Positions 34,080 through 45,915 of a stretch of 64,000 nucleotides of DNA are shown here, piece after piece. Every line of letters starts with the position of its first letter. The first letter of the stretch is position 1. The stretch is taken from assembly GCA_030490835.1 (NCBI GenBank), contig CM059972.1:91249137-91313136 (forward strand). Reading direction: 5' to 3'. This DNA is from Annona cherimola. Lineage: Eukaryota > Streptophyta > Magnoliopsida > Magnoliales > Annonaceae. The position numbers were made by a program, and so were the translations under genes. Under the pieces are notes generated by a model. The model did not search any database. It saw only the letters and a program-made list of their open reading frames with translations, and was not told the origin of the DNA.

Positions 34080-34900
34080 AGAGAGATTTTCGAACATTTT
34101 GATATATTTAGGGGATAAGCATTCTTTGTTGTTCTATACCACTTTATGTTGGCGTATTTGGAAGCTGTGGAATGCGTTAGTCGGAGAGGAAACCATATCC
34201 GATTGAATCAGTAAGTTTGGAGTAGGGTATTTGCTATGGCACAATTCAGTAAGGTTGCTTTGTAGAAACAGTTTTTTTGTGCATGATTCATAGCAGCGTG
34301 GGCTGGGAGAGAACGTGGTTGGAAGGCCTTTTCTTAGTTTTTTTGGAGACACCCTCATCTAGGAAGATAATTAAATGCGGATGGCCACGAGGCTTCGTGG
34401 TAAGTACAGGTGTTTTCAAATGGGATGTCCTGGCTTCAAACTTTCCCGCTTGCATGTGGGTGCATCAGGTGCCGGTATTATTTTTTTCCCTTATGAGTAA
34501 GAGTATTTACTATTTCCTTTCTAGTGTGGAGGTTTTTAGAAAAAATCACTCCTTTATAATATCAGATGTCAGAGTGTATGTATACCAATAATAAATAAAT
34601 AAATAAATATGGATGCTAGCAGCCAAATGCATGAAGAAGCCATGGGCACAACCATCGGACTATGGTCAGGTTCACATACGGAAACGAAACTTTAGCAAAA
34701 GAATGGGAGAACTTTAGAAAGAGATTAAACGTTATGCAACAAATTTTGGGAGAATTGATTTTCTTCATGTGATGCGAGAAGGAAATTTAATAGCACATTC
34801 CATTGCAAATTTTTCCTCTTCGAATACAGGGGGCAAAAACAGGCATGGTGGGATGCTCTAATTCATTTTATGAATGAACTTTTATGTAAGGATCTTTTGA
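34080..34900 (+). pseudogene. possible LINE-derived remnant with RNase H-like tail
   Basis: Near 34140-34190 the reading gives LCWRIWKLWNALVGEE. Near 34745-34810 it gives RIDFLHVMREGNLIAHSIAN. The latter resembles the end of the RNase H-like domain found in plant LINE relics (type 'HVFREGNxVADxLAN'). The reading between them is frame-broken. An overlapping 34365-34600 stretch has SINE-like text ('gatgtcctggcttcaaac'). The call is tentative. Confidence 0.4.
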
Positions 34901-36275
34901 GTCTTAAACGAAATATAAGTCGTACCAAAAAATCATCTAAATTAGATTGTTGCATGGGCTTATCTGATTAAAATATAAAACTAATCTAAATTTTTTTTAA
35001 TTTATATACTAATTCCAAAGTTGTTAATTCAACAACTGTTCAGACCATTTTTCCCCATGCAGACAGATAATTCTATAAATTATTGTAGCCTTCTAATAAA
35101 TATGTGAATGGATTATAGTATTTTCATAATTTACACATAATTATGTATATTTTAGAGAACGACGGCCCACCCAAAACTCCCATTGGAATTATCTTTGGTG
35201 AAACAATAAAACAGATGATGGTAAATGATGCGATTGTTTGGATTGTGAGATATGATCAAGGTAGAGCACAAATAGAAAGGTTCTATAAACTCAAATTCAT
35301 AAAATCAATTCCAAAATGGAACCCTTGTAATTGATAGCTCGAAATATATAGGATGACAAACATTGCAGCAATCATGCAGATAGTTCTTGTATTGTATGGA
35401 TTTTTGGCAAATTCAGTTCCGTTGGCTTCAGCAATCCGTACCCTTCGGAAGTACAAACTAGTGAAAAATTAGATCAGGGCAAGAATTTGAGCCAGCAAAA
35501 AAGAGGTCTGCGGCATGACTCCTGTTTTTATGGGTTGTATTAATGCATGCACATGCTTTATTGTTTGAATGGTAGTGTCTCCGTATATATGCATTATTTC
35601 ATGCACACAATATCCACATATGTAAACCATGTACCAGTGAGGGAGCCAGGACGTTCGTTGATCAGGGGGCAATTTTATGTAGACGAGCATGCGTAATATT
35701 ATTTGAGGGGATAACCATGTAAATTAAAGTATATGTTTAAAATTTTTTCATATTTTTAAGGGGAATATTTCAATTTTCAAACACCGCAATTTCCTCCCTC
35801 CTACGCCGTGTACCACAGGAAAAATAATACTGTATGGTTTCAACTAGTTTTTAGCGGGCAATAATATATGCCTATTTCGAAAAATAAAATTTAAAGGATA
35901 GGGCTATGAAAAATCTTCATTTGGGAAGATGTATAAGTAAAAGTCTAAGGAAAATTTTTTAATTACAAGCAAAGATAATAAAGTTACTTGAAAAAAATGC
36001 AAAAACATGATTGGTGGGTGTGTCTGGTATAAATTCAAAATTGAAGAAATTTTTGTGAGAAAAATTTTGAAAAGTGAGATTTAAGACAAGGGGGTAATTA
36101 TTGGAAAGTAAGGCACATGGTTACATATTAAAAGATATAAAAATGATTAAAATGGAGAGATAATAATTAAATAGTTAAAATATCATATAATGCAAAAAAT
36201 TGTGCAGTAATGAGCTGGGAAGGTTTTTTTCATTTTTCCAAAATTTACATTATACAAAGCTTTTATATAGAGGTT
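34901..36275. other. AT-rich spacer, no gene seen
   Basis: Short open frames only. The 73-codon minus frame at 35469-35690 has no recognised motif. Part of 36010-36190 resembles a decayed MITE of the GTGTTTGG type. Confidence 0.5.
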
Positions 36276-36279
36276 ATAA

Positions 36280-36615
36280 AAATGCACCTGGGTGCATGCA
36301 ACTTTTTTTTAATTTTTTTTTGAAAAGTTTTTACACAAATGTTAATCTAAGTGTACTTAACATATGTATCAATTTTTATCAATTTTGGAGATTTTTAGAT
36401 TTTTTTTTTTGGATTTTAAAAATCAATGGCATTTTAGTAATTTTAAATTGCTAAAAATGCCACTGATTTTAAAAAATCCAAAAAAAATTTAAAAGTCTCA
36501 AAAATTGGTAAAATTGATACATATGTTAAATACAATTAGATTAACAGCTTTATAAAAAAAAAAAAAAAAATTTAAAAAAGGTGTAGTACACTCGGGTGCA
36601 TACGATTGCACCCCA
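36280..36615. repeat. fold-back MITE, family Y (related to 31048-31420)
   Basis: Edges ATGCACCTGGGTGCATGC and GGGTGCATACGATTGCACCCC. The interior is a near palindrome with 'ttaatctaagtgtacttaaca' and, at the centre, 'tggcattttagtaattttaaat'. The sharp terminal sequence of the 31048 copy is not preserved. Confidence 0.7.
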
Positions 36616-36619
36616 AAAA

Positions 36620-37044
36620 GTAAATTACTTATGTAGTTAAGATGTCAAACTATATTGAAGTACATGTAACAATAAGAAGTAAATTTTATTTTTTTAATTT
36701 ACTTGTTCCCAAAGTCCCAAAAGCACAGATTATGGCTAGAACCTTTGTGACTCGACTATGAAGATTGAGTTATACCAACATAATATTGTAGTATACGTGC
36801 AGATTAAGCTCTGTTGAGCATGCGTCCATTAAGCATTACTCGGGGAAATTAAGTAGCAAAATATCTGGCTAAAACAAACAAACTGAAATTAATTTAATAC
36901 TAGAAATAAATCGTGCTCATGTGGTGCATAATCATCACATGCGTCTTTAGTGCATCAACAGATAACTCTCCTGACCAGGGCTAGTTATCTAACAAGTCGA
37001 CATTTGGACTGAGGCAGCTAAGCATTCTTGACAAAGAATTTCGT

Positions 37045-37076
<32 letters not shown>

Positions 37077-37490
37077 GATCTAATGATCATCCTCGCTTTT
37101 GCCCATCAATCAGTTTGTGTTAACATGAGTGTTGCTCTGTCAGTATGCATAAAGTTGCTTTTGTATGAATGACAAGCTTTAATTTCTTATTAAAATATTC
37201 TTTCTATCAATGGAATTTGATTTGTATACTTTTTTTGCCTTTTCTAGCTTCAACGTTGTTAATTACAGCTACTATGGGTGTAGTCGGCTGTTTGATACAT
37301 TAGCCCTTATATTAGTCGAGTCATTTCCGAACTGGGAGGGGAGTGGCTGTCTCCAAATGCATTGGAGGAGCTTGTGTCTCCCATTTGTATGAGTAGCATG
37401 GTCTTCTACTATTTAAGATTAAAAAAAAAAAATTTCTGTTGAATAAGAAAGAAAAAAAATGTACTTTCGGATAAGTTGTAAATATAAGAA
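36620..37490. other. spacer with a T29 run, no gene seen
   Basis: A run of 29 T lies at 37048-37076. Short plus-strand frames (37210-37392) have no recognised motif. The T run may be the tail of a minus-strand retroposed sequence or simple slippage. Confidence 0.45.
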
Positions 37491-37494
37491 GGAG

Positions 37495-37896
37495 GATGAT
37501 TATATACATCATAATGTATTTTAGGCTAAAATACAACATTCATTTATTTCATTTTATTTTTACTTTTATCTGGTTTTTCTTTGTAAATATATTTTCCGAA
37601 TTGTATTTCATTCTACATATCAAGTTTTGTCATTTTACAATACTTTTACATCTTTATTTGTTATTTTTAAAAAATCATCAATTTCATGGGCATCTAAGAC
37701 ATTTTCCGCCCTTTTAAAAACATGATTTTTAAAATTAAATATGTAAAAGTATTGTAAAATAGAAAATTTTGATATATAGATTAAATACAATTAGAAAAAC
37801 ATATTTATGAAGAAAAAATAAACAAAAGTAAAAATAAAATAAAACAAACGAATGTTGTATTTTAACCTAAAATACATCCTGGTGTATATAATCATA
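37495..37896. repeat. fold-back MITE, family Y (ATGATTATATACA subfamily)
   Basis: About 402 bp. The left arm ATGATTATATACATCATAAT and the right arm ending GGTGTATATAATCAT are inverted for more than 40 bp. The interior is also near-palindromic, with 'tttgtcattttacaatactttt' and 'aaaagtattgtaaaatagaaaa'. It is clearly related to 4786-5196. Confidence 0.8.
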
Positions 37897-39090
37897 TTAG
37901 AATAAAAGACACTTGTTCATCACATGCAATGTTTGTATGCGTTTTTAAAAATCTCTTATGTGTTTGGATGGAGCGTGCATTAATTAGAATTGAGGATGCA
38001 TTGTATATCTCTTTGTACATATTTTTAAAGTCGAAAAGAGATTTACTATTCGAACCATCACTTTTCTAATAATTTCCAAATGGAATCTATTACTATTTCT
38101 TTGATATAACATCTAATTACTCATAATAATTCGACTTTTTTCAAAACTTCGTTAATAATTACCTAAGAATCAAGAAATTGTCGCTGTCCAAATTAATAGC
38201 CGTTGAAAAAGAAAACTAATTTCGTAAGATATTATGATGTATTTTCTAGTTAACAGGAAAAGTGGAATATTGTGACACTAAGTCCCACTGAAGATATATG
38301 TAATCACTAATTATGGCACATATGGATGTAACATGCAAGAGACAAAGCACGGTGTTAACTAAAAATGAAAAATAGAGCAAATATGAGGTAAGAAACTCAC
38401 AGGATGATTAGGGCATTCATCATGATTCACATGTTTCATTGTCTTCGTGGGTCCAGCTGGTAATGAATCATCTCCAACTCTCCATTGATGATTTACACTT
38501 CCATAAAACGTAAATTACTCAAAAATTATACGATTATATTATATAAAAAATCGAGCATAAATAAATATTGGAAAAATACCTGTCGGTGAATTTTCAAGAC
38601 TACAGCCGATGTACGTGGGCGTAAATGCAAGAATCCATTTCTTGTTCATCCGAACTAGTAATGACAATGAAAATAAATATATAAACAAATGGAAATGGTC
38701 GGCTGCAATGGGCTAAACCCTAGTTAGAGTTACTGGCTGCAAATGGGCGTCATATTGATGACAAAATCAAAATGTAATCAATCTATTGTGTTTAGAACTA
38801 TCCATTTTAATAATATTCCAAATTTTATCTTAATCAAAACTATGTATGGGCTATGCTAAAAAAAAAAAAAGTTTTGTATGCCCTCTATCTGAAAATACTA
38901 CAAATTTAATAAAGAAAATTCTAAATATATCCGCAAGTTTTGTCCTTAATTCAACATGAACTCGTGATGTTTCAAGAATTCTAAATATACTCAAGTAATG
39001 TAACCAAAAAGCCATTCATACCACACCCTTTGTGAAATGACAAAAATATATATATGTGAGAAATCAATCATATGTAGACGGACTGCACCA
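37897..39090. other. AT-rich spacer, no gene seen
   Basis: No supported ORF. Short 'aaatatatccgcaagttttg' text near 38923 recalls the edges of the fold-back family at 42228-42704. Confidence 0.5.
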
Positions 39091-39097
39091 TAATTAC

Positions 39098-39375
39098 AGT
39101 GCAGTCCACTACGAAATAGACCTAAACATATTAGAATGTTACAATCATTTATCTATATGAATAAAATACTTTAGATGATTTAGGTCTTGAAAATACTACT
39201 TAGAAATTGATGTTCAAGTTAAACTATTTTATTACGTTGATTTTGTACTGTCTTAAGTGAGGAATATACACATGCTAAATTTAGATGAAAATTAGTATAT
39301 TATTAAAATAAATAATTATAAATACAATAGGCGGGATATATGTTAATTTTAATACACTTAGAGCCCATTTTGTGG
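39098..39375 (+). repeat. family X element
   Basis: Contains 'aatcatttatctatatgaat', 'gatgatttaggtcttgaaaatac', 'actattttattacgttgattttgtact' and 'acaataggcggga'. On either side are mirrored GCACCATAATTA words (near 39086 and 39385), and (TA)n lies at about 39047-39056. Confidence 0.65.
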
Positions 39376-39894
39376 CGATTTGCACCATAATTATAGTTGA
39401 GTCTGCCTGTACTTGAATATTTTCCTATATTCATATAAGTCCTAATTATGATTCTAAGCCAAAAATTCAAATTTAAATAAAATTTTAGTACTTTTATAAC
39501 TACAAAACCATATATAACTTTAATTGAACTTTTAGCTATAAAATAATTATTAGAGCTTAAGCATATTCATTATTTGAGAAAGATGTGTGTATTTCAAAAA
39601 AAATAGAAAGAAAGAGGTGTGGATATTAATGAATTTTAAGCAAACTATTTAAGTATATTTAGAATTATTGAATATCAATATAGTTGGAATTAAGGAAAAA
39701 TTTTGAAAGTATATTTGAGATGTGACCAAATTAATATAACAAAATAATTTATTTAAATATCAATTTTGAAAATTGTATTTTGGATTGCCTAGTTGCCTGA
39801 GTCCCATAACTTGGAATGGTGGGAAAGTATTTGCTTGTGCAGCCTTGTTGATTTGACGTGCATCTGCCAACACAATCCTATTTTTTTCATCTAA
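39376..39894. other. AT-rich spacer, no gene seen
   Basis: Includes a partial family X scrap near 39720-39785. Nothing coding. Confidence 0.45.
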
Positions 39895-40177
39895 GGGTGT
39901 GTTTGACAATTAATAAAATATGTCAAGTTAAAACTTTTTAATCTAAAACTTTTTACTCTCCACAATTATCATATTTTTTAATCATTTTTTTTTACATTTT
40001 CCTATACAACTTCCCTAATTTTCAATCATTTCTACACAACTATCCACACAACTAACCTATCTGTTTTAACTTTATATTCTTTACTACTCATCATTACCCC
40101 TATCATATCATATCATTTGACGACTTTTATTCTCCAAAACTTTTCACCAAAAGTTTTATTTATTACCAAACATACCC
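39895..40177. mobile_element. PIF/Harbinger (Tourist-like) MITE
   Basis: 283 bp with ends GGGTGTGTTTGACAAT and CCAAACATACCC. It is flanked by TAA on both sides (39892-39894 and 40178-40180). The interior closely matches the 29538 copy. Confidence 0.85.
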
Positions 40178-41030
40178 TAAATGTGCATTTATGAGACCCT
40201 CTCTATTCATTCAATGGCACGACTTTCCAAGCAGCGGAATGGCTATTAATTAAGTTGACTTAAATTTGTTAGAAATAAGTTTAATTAAAAGATTATGACT
40301 CAGAGCAACATCGGACCAACTTAATTATTTATTTATCTTAATTTTCAGTTGTAATTAATAAGTAGAAGGTCATTATTTCTTGTAAAAGTAAGTAAATGAC
40401 TTAGACTTACTTTGAAATGAGTAAAAACACAATTTGCAGGGTACTGAAAATTCAAGTAACAGGTGAAGGAGGGTATTATGCTATGGACAATGAAAAAACT
40501 GATGGCATGATGGCAACAGCCTTTTGGAATTTTCAATAAAAGCAAATTAGCTGTTGCTATCTGTTGCTGGAAGAAAAGCATTAAAAAATGATCACCATCA
40601 TCAACGTTTCGTATTAAAGTATTACATGATTAATTGTAAGTAGCTCTTGATCCGCAGCTCTAACTTAATAATCTATACCTAAAAGGTAAAAGAAGATTAA
40701 TTAATTTTCTGCCTAATTTTGTCTATTCTGAAACGTTAAATTTTTTTTTGCATTGAAATGGCCAACCTTTATTGGAGCTGTAAATAAAAAATGGAATATG
40801 AAAACATACTTTTCTTAGTGCTCATGATCCGAATTAGTGGGGTCAAATCAAGGATTCGGTGGACAGCTCTGACGAAAGTACGGGCAGGGGAAGAATTTAC
40901 GATGGAAATCACGGGCTAATTATCATATAATGCCATAATGGAAGTAAATATGGTGGTAGGTGGAGGACCTTTGTAGGAATCCACTTTGAAAATTTTTCTT
41001 TTTTAAGGGTTGAGATGTTATGCGCCACCG
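40178..41030. other. spacer, no gene seen
   Basis: A 78-codon minus frame (40345-40581) has no recognised motif. The region is AT-rich. Confidence 0.5.
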
Positions 41031-41046
41031 GATATATATATATTGC

Positions 41047-41342
41047 AGTGGGCCCAAAATGGGCCCCACATGATCATGAAATCATGATCTACTCTACCTA
41101 TTGTATTTAGAATAATGTATTCTATTACCACACCAATTTTCATTCCAATCAGATACTTTAAAGTTGTTATTTACATCAAACTATTTTATTACGTTGGATT
41201 TGTACCATTTTCAGATGGGGCCCATATACATATCTGATTGGGATGAAAATTGGTGTGGTAATAGAATACATTATTCTAAATACAATGGGTGGAGTAGATC
41301 ATGATTTCATGATCATGTGAGGCCCATTTGGGGCCCACTGCA
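41047..41342. repeat. family X element, compact fold-back form
   Basis: The two arms (about 41047-41170 and 41219-41342) are near-perfect reverse complements of about 120 bp. Both are copies of the right half of family X, including 'attctattaccacaccaattttcat' and its complement. A spacer of about 50 bp has the 'ctattttattacgttgga' mark. It is the best preserved copy of the family here. (TA)n lies left (near 41031-41041) and right (41386-41416), with a GC-rich hairpin at 41345-41379. Confidence 0.85.
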
Positions 41343-41344
41343 CC

Positions 41345-41379
41345 GCTGTTCCGGTGCAGCGTCACTGCACCGAAACAGC
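41345..41379. repeat. GC-rich hairpin at the edge of a family X element
   Basis: GCTGTTCCGGTGCAG and CTGCACCGAAACAGC form a 15-bp stem with one mismatch and a loop of a few bases. A similar hairpin sits at 1406-1434, again between family X sequence and a (TA)n run. Confidence 0.8.
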
Positions 41380-41382
41380 ATC

Positions 41383-41385
<3 letters not shown>

Positions 41386-41416
<31 letters not shown>
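41386..41416. repeat. (TA)n microsatellite
   Basis: An uninterrupted alternating TA run of 31 bases following the hairpin. Confidence 0.95.
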
Positions 41417-41419
<3 letters not shown>

Positions 41420-41458
41420 GAATATGAGTCTTACCTCTAAAAGATGCATAACCTATTA

Positions 41459-41806
41459 GTCAGGATTAACTAAAGGCTTATTTTGCCCACACTAATAAAC
41501 TCCTTTGTTAATTTTTCTATCTTTTTTCCACAAACTTACTAATTTAAATGTAAATATATAAATTAATTATTATCATTTTTGGATATATGTATATATTTTT
41601 AAAATTTATAAATATTAAATTTTAACCAATTTAATGGTTGAAAATTACATATAAAATTAATTTTAAAAATATGTAATTATATATATATATATATCAACAA
41701 ACATAGTAAAACTTAGTTTATAGATTAATAAATTTATGAAAAAAGTAAATAAAAAAGGTTTTTTAGAGGAGGGTAAATAAGTCATTGCTTAGCTCGGGTT
41801 AACAAT
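41459..41806. repeat. fold-back MITE, family Y-like
   Basis: The left GTCAGGATTAACTAAAGGC and right GCTTAGCTCGGGTTAAC edges are weakly inverted. The interior is AT-rich and near-palindromic around 'tcatttttggatatatgtatatat'. Confidence 0.5.
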
Positions 41807-41943
41807 ATCATGACTCTCTGTAAAATATATTAAATTTGTCTGATATTTTATTTTGATTTTTCAAAATCAATTTTCTGTACACGCATATAGAAATATTAAA
41901 AAAATTTGAAAAATTACCAAATTTCATAACGATCTAGATAAGA

Positions 41944-41962
41944 CCCCCCCCCCCCCCCCCCC
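41944..41962. repeat. C19 homopolymer run
   Basis: Nineteen consecutive C, followed by GCC. This is unusual in such AT-rich sequence and is prone to sequencing-length error. Confidence 0.9.
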
Positions 41963-42227
41963 GCCTATGTATAAAAAATTTAAAAATAAAACATATATTT
42001 TCCAGTCCTGGAAATTTTTAAATGGGTAAAAAATAATTTTTGGAATTTGAATTATTAAAGGAATCCCGCAGTGGTGATTTAAGATCCTCTTTTACTTTTG
42101 GATCAGTTATCCGACCGGTGTCTTGAGTGCGGATGCCTGGGCAGTTCCTGGGAACGCGCGGGTCGTCTCCCTGACCGGATTAAAAAAGCAGACGTACCAT
42201 TTAACATTCAGCTTTTAAAAAAGCATA

Positions 42228-42704
42228 GATTTTTGCAAATATACCTCGAAAGTTCAATTAATATTACATTTGTGTTCCTAAATTTGTTGAAATTATAAAA
42301 ATATCCACAAAGTTTGAATTAAATTATAAGCATGTTGTTTCCATTAGGATGCAGTTAGAATTTTCTATAAAACAATGATAATTCCCTTTAAGTTAACTGA
42401 TATACTTGCAATTTTCGCAAATGTCGTAAGTACATTTGCTATAAATCTGAAATAATAAGCACATATGTAATAATATATAAAATAATAAAAAAGAAAATAT
42501 TTCTACAATTTTTTTTTAAACTTATAAGTATATCACTTAACTTAAAGAGTATTATTATTATTTTACAGAAAATTCTAATAGTGTCTTAACAGAAGATACA
42601 TACTTGCAAATTTATGTAAACCTTATTAGCATATTTGTAATTTTTATGACTTTAGGGACACGAATGGAACATTAATCCAAGCTTGTAGATATATTTGCAA
42701 AAAA
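42228..42704. repeat. fold-back element with TTTTTGCAAATATA ends
   Basis: The left 'tttttgcaaatatacctcgaaag' and right 'cttgtagatatatttgcaaaaa' edges are inverted. Further in, 'tttgtgttcctaaa' is mirrored by 'tttagggacacgaa' and 'agaattttctataaaa' by 'ttttacagaaaattct'. No coding sequence. Confidence 0.65.
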
Positions 42705-43165
42705 ATTTAACATTTAAATTTAACCATCAGATTTAAAAGAAAATGGTGTACTCTTTTTCTATCTCTCGTCTCTTCAAATAGGAATGTAAGGTGCTTTTCT
42801 AGCAAGCACCTAGATATGATTATTATCCAAAAAATCAAAATTAAAGATTTTATGGAACATTTGAATCAAATAAAATCTTGGATGGGCTGATAGAGTACGA
42901 TGCAGTAAAGCAAAATTTTAAGAGGAGTATTTTTACCCTTGGACTCATGTTATGATTGTAAATGATTTGTAGCATGCTATTTCTATAGTCTGAGTGACTG
43001 AATTGAACATATATTTTTTGATTTGATAAAACGAGAAATTATATATAGTGTATATTAAGTCCTGATTCTATGTAATCTAATTGCATAGAAATTGTTTTTT
43101 AAAGACCTATCTATTTTGTTGACACCTTGATGATCGGTGGAAAATTTACTCCGTATGGGACTAAG
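42705..43165. other. AT-rich spacer, no gene seen
   Basis: No ORF, repeat edge or RNA gene recognised. Confidence 0.5.
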
Positions 43166-43169
43166 TTTA

Positions 43170-43450
43170 TATACATTCATGTGTAAATTATAAAAAAAAA
43201 TTAAATATATTTGCAAATGCATTAGAATTAACAATACTTAGAATCATTTATCCACATAAGAAAAATGTTTTAAACGGTTTACATATTAAAAATATAAATT
43301 TAAAATTAATATTTATATTAAAGCATTGTTTACATTCATTTTGCACGCTTTATAGAGGGGGAAATGTATGATAATGCTATAGTAACAATGAATTTCTTTA
43401 ATTAAACAAATCAAATTAAATACGATGAATGAAAATTTTCATCCACTATA
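43170..43450 (+). repeat. family X element, diverged copy
   Basis: Marks include 'agaatcatttatccacataag', 'tttacatattaaaaatataaatttaaaattaatattta' and 'aaatacgatgaatgaaaat'. The 'attacgttga' mark is lost. Confidence 0.5.
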
Positions 43451-44394
43451 GAAATGAGCCGAAAAAAGATAAGTTGGAAGTTATACATATTTGCAATGAA
43501 TATTTGCGGTTTTCATGTGTATTTACAATTTTCTCTTAGTTTCATGAAATTTCAAAATATGCTCCATTTTTTGCATGAAATTGTAAGTATGTCTCTTTTG
43601 TTAGAATTTCATAGACCATAAATTACGGAAAATTCCCCTATTAATAATAAATTGATTATTAATTTATTGCTTCTAAATATTTATTCATAGGTATTTATTT
43701 ACTATAATTATTTACAAACAGTTCTTACGACAACCGGATGACAATGACGGTTAAGAATAATAAACTTTATGGGCATATATATATTAACCAAGGCATTTTT
43801 GTCATCGTGTCAGAAAACCGTATCCATGAAACTCTAGTTGAAGGATAAACTTGCAATTTCATACAGACGTTATAGAATATTTAATAATTTCGTAAAACTA
43901 AAAGATATGCATGCAATTTTGCCCAAATTAAGTAGGTGCGGATGAAAAAAGCATGAAAATAGTGTTATTTATCATTTTCCTTAACGGAAGTTCACTTTAT
44001 CAAAATATTTTATTAATTTTTAAGTTAATAATAATGTTTGGTTCACGTTTTAGTTCTTTAATTTAGATACAAGTGTTTGCCAACTTTCTACCCGCTGACG
44101 GTGAATTTGCAGATTGGGTTACGGACACTCGCCAGAGCCTAGGGTTCCAAAGTGAAAAATATTTATGGCGCCGGTATATCCTTTACGACCTTCTCATTAT
44201 TCGCACGGTCGCTAGTTTGGAAATTATATTCAAACACAGGTATTAGAATGTTATAGAAAATTATAGAGTGATTCATCAACATACTAATAATGTTTTAGAA
44301 TATACACATGTTGAATTACGAGAATGCTTCTCTAAAATCGCTTTTTTATGTAATTTCTTTTATTTTTAATATCTAAATGATTGATGAAAAATTC
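43451..44394. other. AT-rich spacer, no gene seen
   Basis: Text such as 'cagattgggttacggacactcgcc' near 44110-44220 is GC-richer, but no gene can be supported. Confidence 0.45.
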
Positions 44395-44800
44395 ATTCAA
44401 TCTATTGTTTTTACCATCACTTATATTATCATGAAAATTCTTTCATTTGTCTACTGTCATTGTATATAAACCCTATTTATAAACATGTAAAATCAACATG
44501 ATAAAATTATTTAATGCTAAATATCAAATTTTTAACTAGTATTTTCAACATCTAAATCATTTAAAATATCATTACTAAATGGATAAATGATTCTATAAAG
44601 TATTATTACATTTCAATACATATGTGAATAATCTAAGCATTTTTCCTAATTTACACATAAATATACCTATTTTGAGCAAACATAGCCTAAGCACATATTG
44701 GATTTGAATGAAATTTTGTCTCATAACTAAATAAATGATGTTAAATATAACGAATGGATTATATTTTTTATCAAGCATCAAAATTTTAAAATTTGAGATG
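44395..44800 (-). repeat. family X element, inverted copy
   Basis: Marks in reverse complement: 'aaaattatttaatgctaaatatcaa', 'ttcaacatctaaatcatttaaaatatcat' and 'ggataaatgattctataaagta'. It seems extended by about 100 bp of similar text. Confidence 0.6.
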
Positions 44801-45144
44801 GTCATATGGAACCGCTTCTTCTGGCCTGATTAAACTAAATGCTTCAAAGTTGGTATGGTAATTAAATAAGAAAAACTGTTTTTTGTATTTTATACACATT
44901 ATAACATCCTGATATTAAAATAGAGCACATTCACACCCTCACACTATAGAGAATTTTTTTTCCTAGACCCTTATCACAGAAAGAAAATTGTAAACTCCTG
45001 TAATAGAGGGACTAATTTGTAAAATACCACATGATAATTGCATGCTGCAGGATTTGATTTAATCCCACACCTTGCCCGCACCGAAGCTTGTGTGGTTACC
45101 ATGACGCTTCAGGCTTCATGACAATTAGAGAAACTGTTAACTTG

Positions 45145-45423
45145 GGTCATAAATTGTATTTTTTATTTTGTATTATTGCATAAAACTGTTATCTTAAATG
45201 TATAGTAAAATTTATCATTTTTGGAGATGTGTATATATTTTTTGAATTTTCAAATATAGGGGTATTTAAATTATTTTTAATAGTAAAAAATGACAAAAAT
45301 ACCTCAATGTTCAAAATTCCAAAAAAATGTATATCTCCAAAAATAGTAAATTTTAATATATAAGTTAAGTATACTAGGGCTAACAATTGTATAAAAAAAT
45401 AAAAAATATGGTTTGCCACTTGT
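45145..45423. repeat. fold-back MITE, family Y
   Basis: Left 'aaattgtattttttattttgtatt' and right 'aattgtataaaaaaataaaaaatatgg' edges are mirrored. The inner 'gtaaaatttatcatttttggagatgtgtatatat' is mirrored by 'atgtatatctccaaaaatagtaaatttta'. It shares its interior with the 46582 copy. Confidence 0.65.
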
Positions 45424-45439
45424 GCTAACAAATAAAATT

Positions 45440-45590
45440 ATTAGTCCAGGCTGACCAAACCAACTAGCTAATAGGAGCATGTATAAGAGTAGGGAGGTCT
45501 TGGGTTCAAAGTTGGGTAGAGCCAGTGACCTCACTTTCCCTTCCTCTTGAGTAAACCTCCGTTAAGTACCTCACATCCAAGGTGGCCAAC
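45440..45590 (+). repeat. tRNA-like SINE (candidate)
   Basis: 'gaccaaaccaactagctaatagg' may be an A-box region, and 'ggtcttgggttcaaagt' resembles a B box. The tail runs through 'agtgacctcactttcccttcctcttgag'. No functional tRNA fold. Confidence 0.35.
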
Positions 45591-45599
45591 CCAATAACA

Positions 45600-45895
45600 A
45601 ATTATTTATTTGATTATAAACTAATTTTAATCCAAATCAAATATGTAAATGAATCTCTACATTGTAATACATATATAAATGGAGACATTTTTCATAATTT
45701 ACAGATTAATATATATTTTTCAATAAATGTGGCTAATGCATATATTTTATTTGAATGAAATTAATCTCATAAATAAACAAATAATGTTAAGCACAATGAA
45801 TAAAGTAGATTCCAATCGAACATTAAAATATTAAAAATGAAAGGTGTTATTATTTGATAAAAGTGTAAAATCAACATAATACTAGTGTTATTTGA
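45600..45895 (+). repeat. family X element, diverged copy next to (TA)n
   Basis: Marks include 'aataatgttaagcacaatgaataaagtaga' and a 'tttcataatttacagattaatata' edge. A (TA)n run follows at about 45897-45915. Confidence 0.5.
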
Positions 45896-45915
45896 TATAT
45901 ATATATATATATATT

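Noticed and set aside
37048..37076. T29 run as proof of a retroposed gene
   Set aside because: No gene-derived sequence or target duplication was found beside it. Simple slippage explains it as well.
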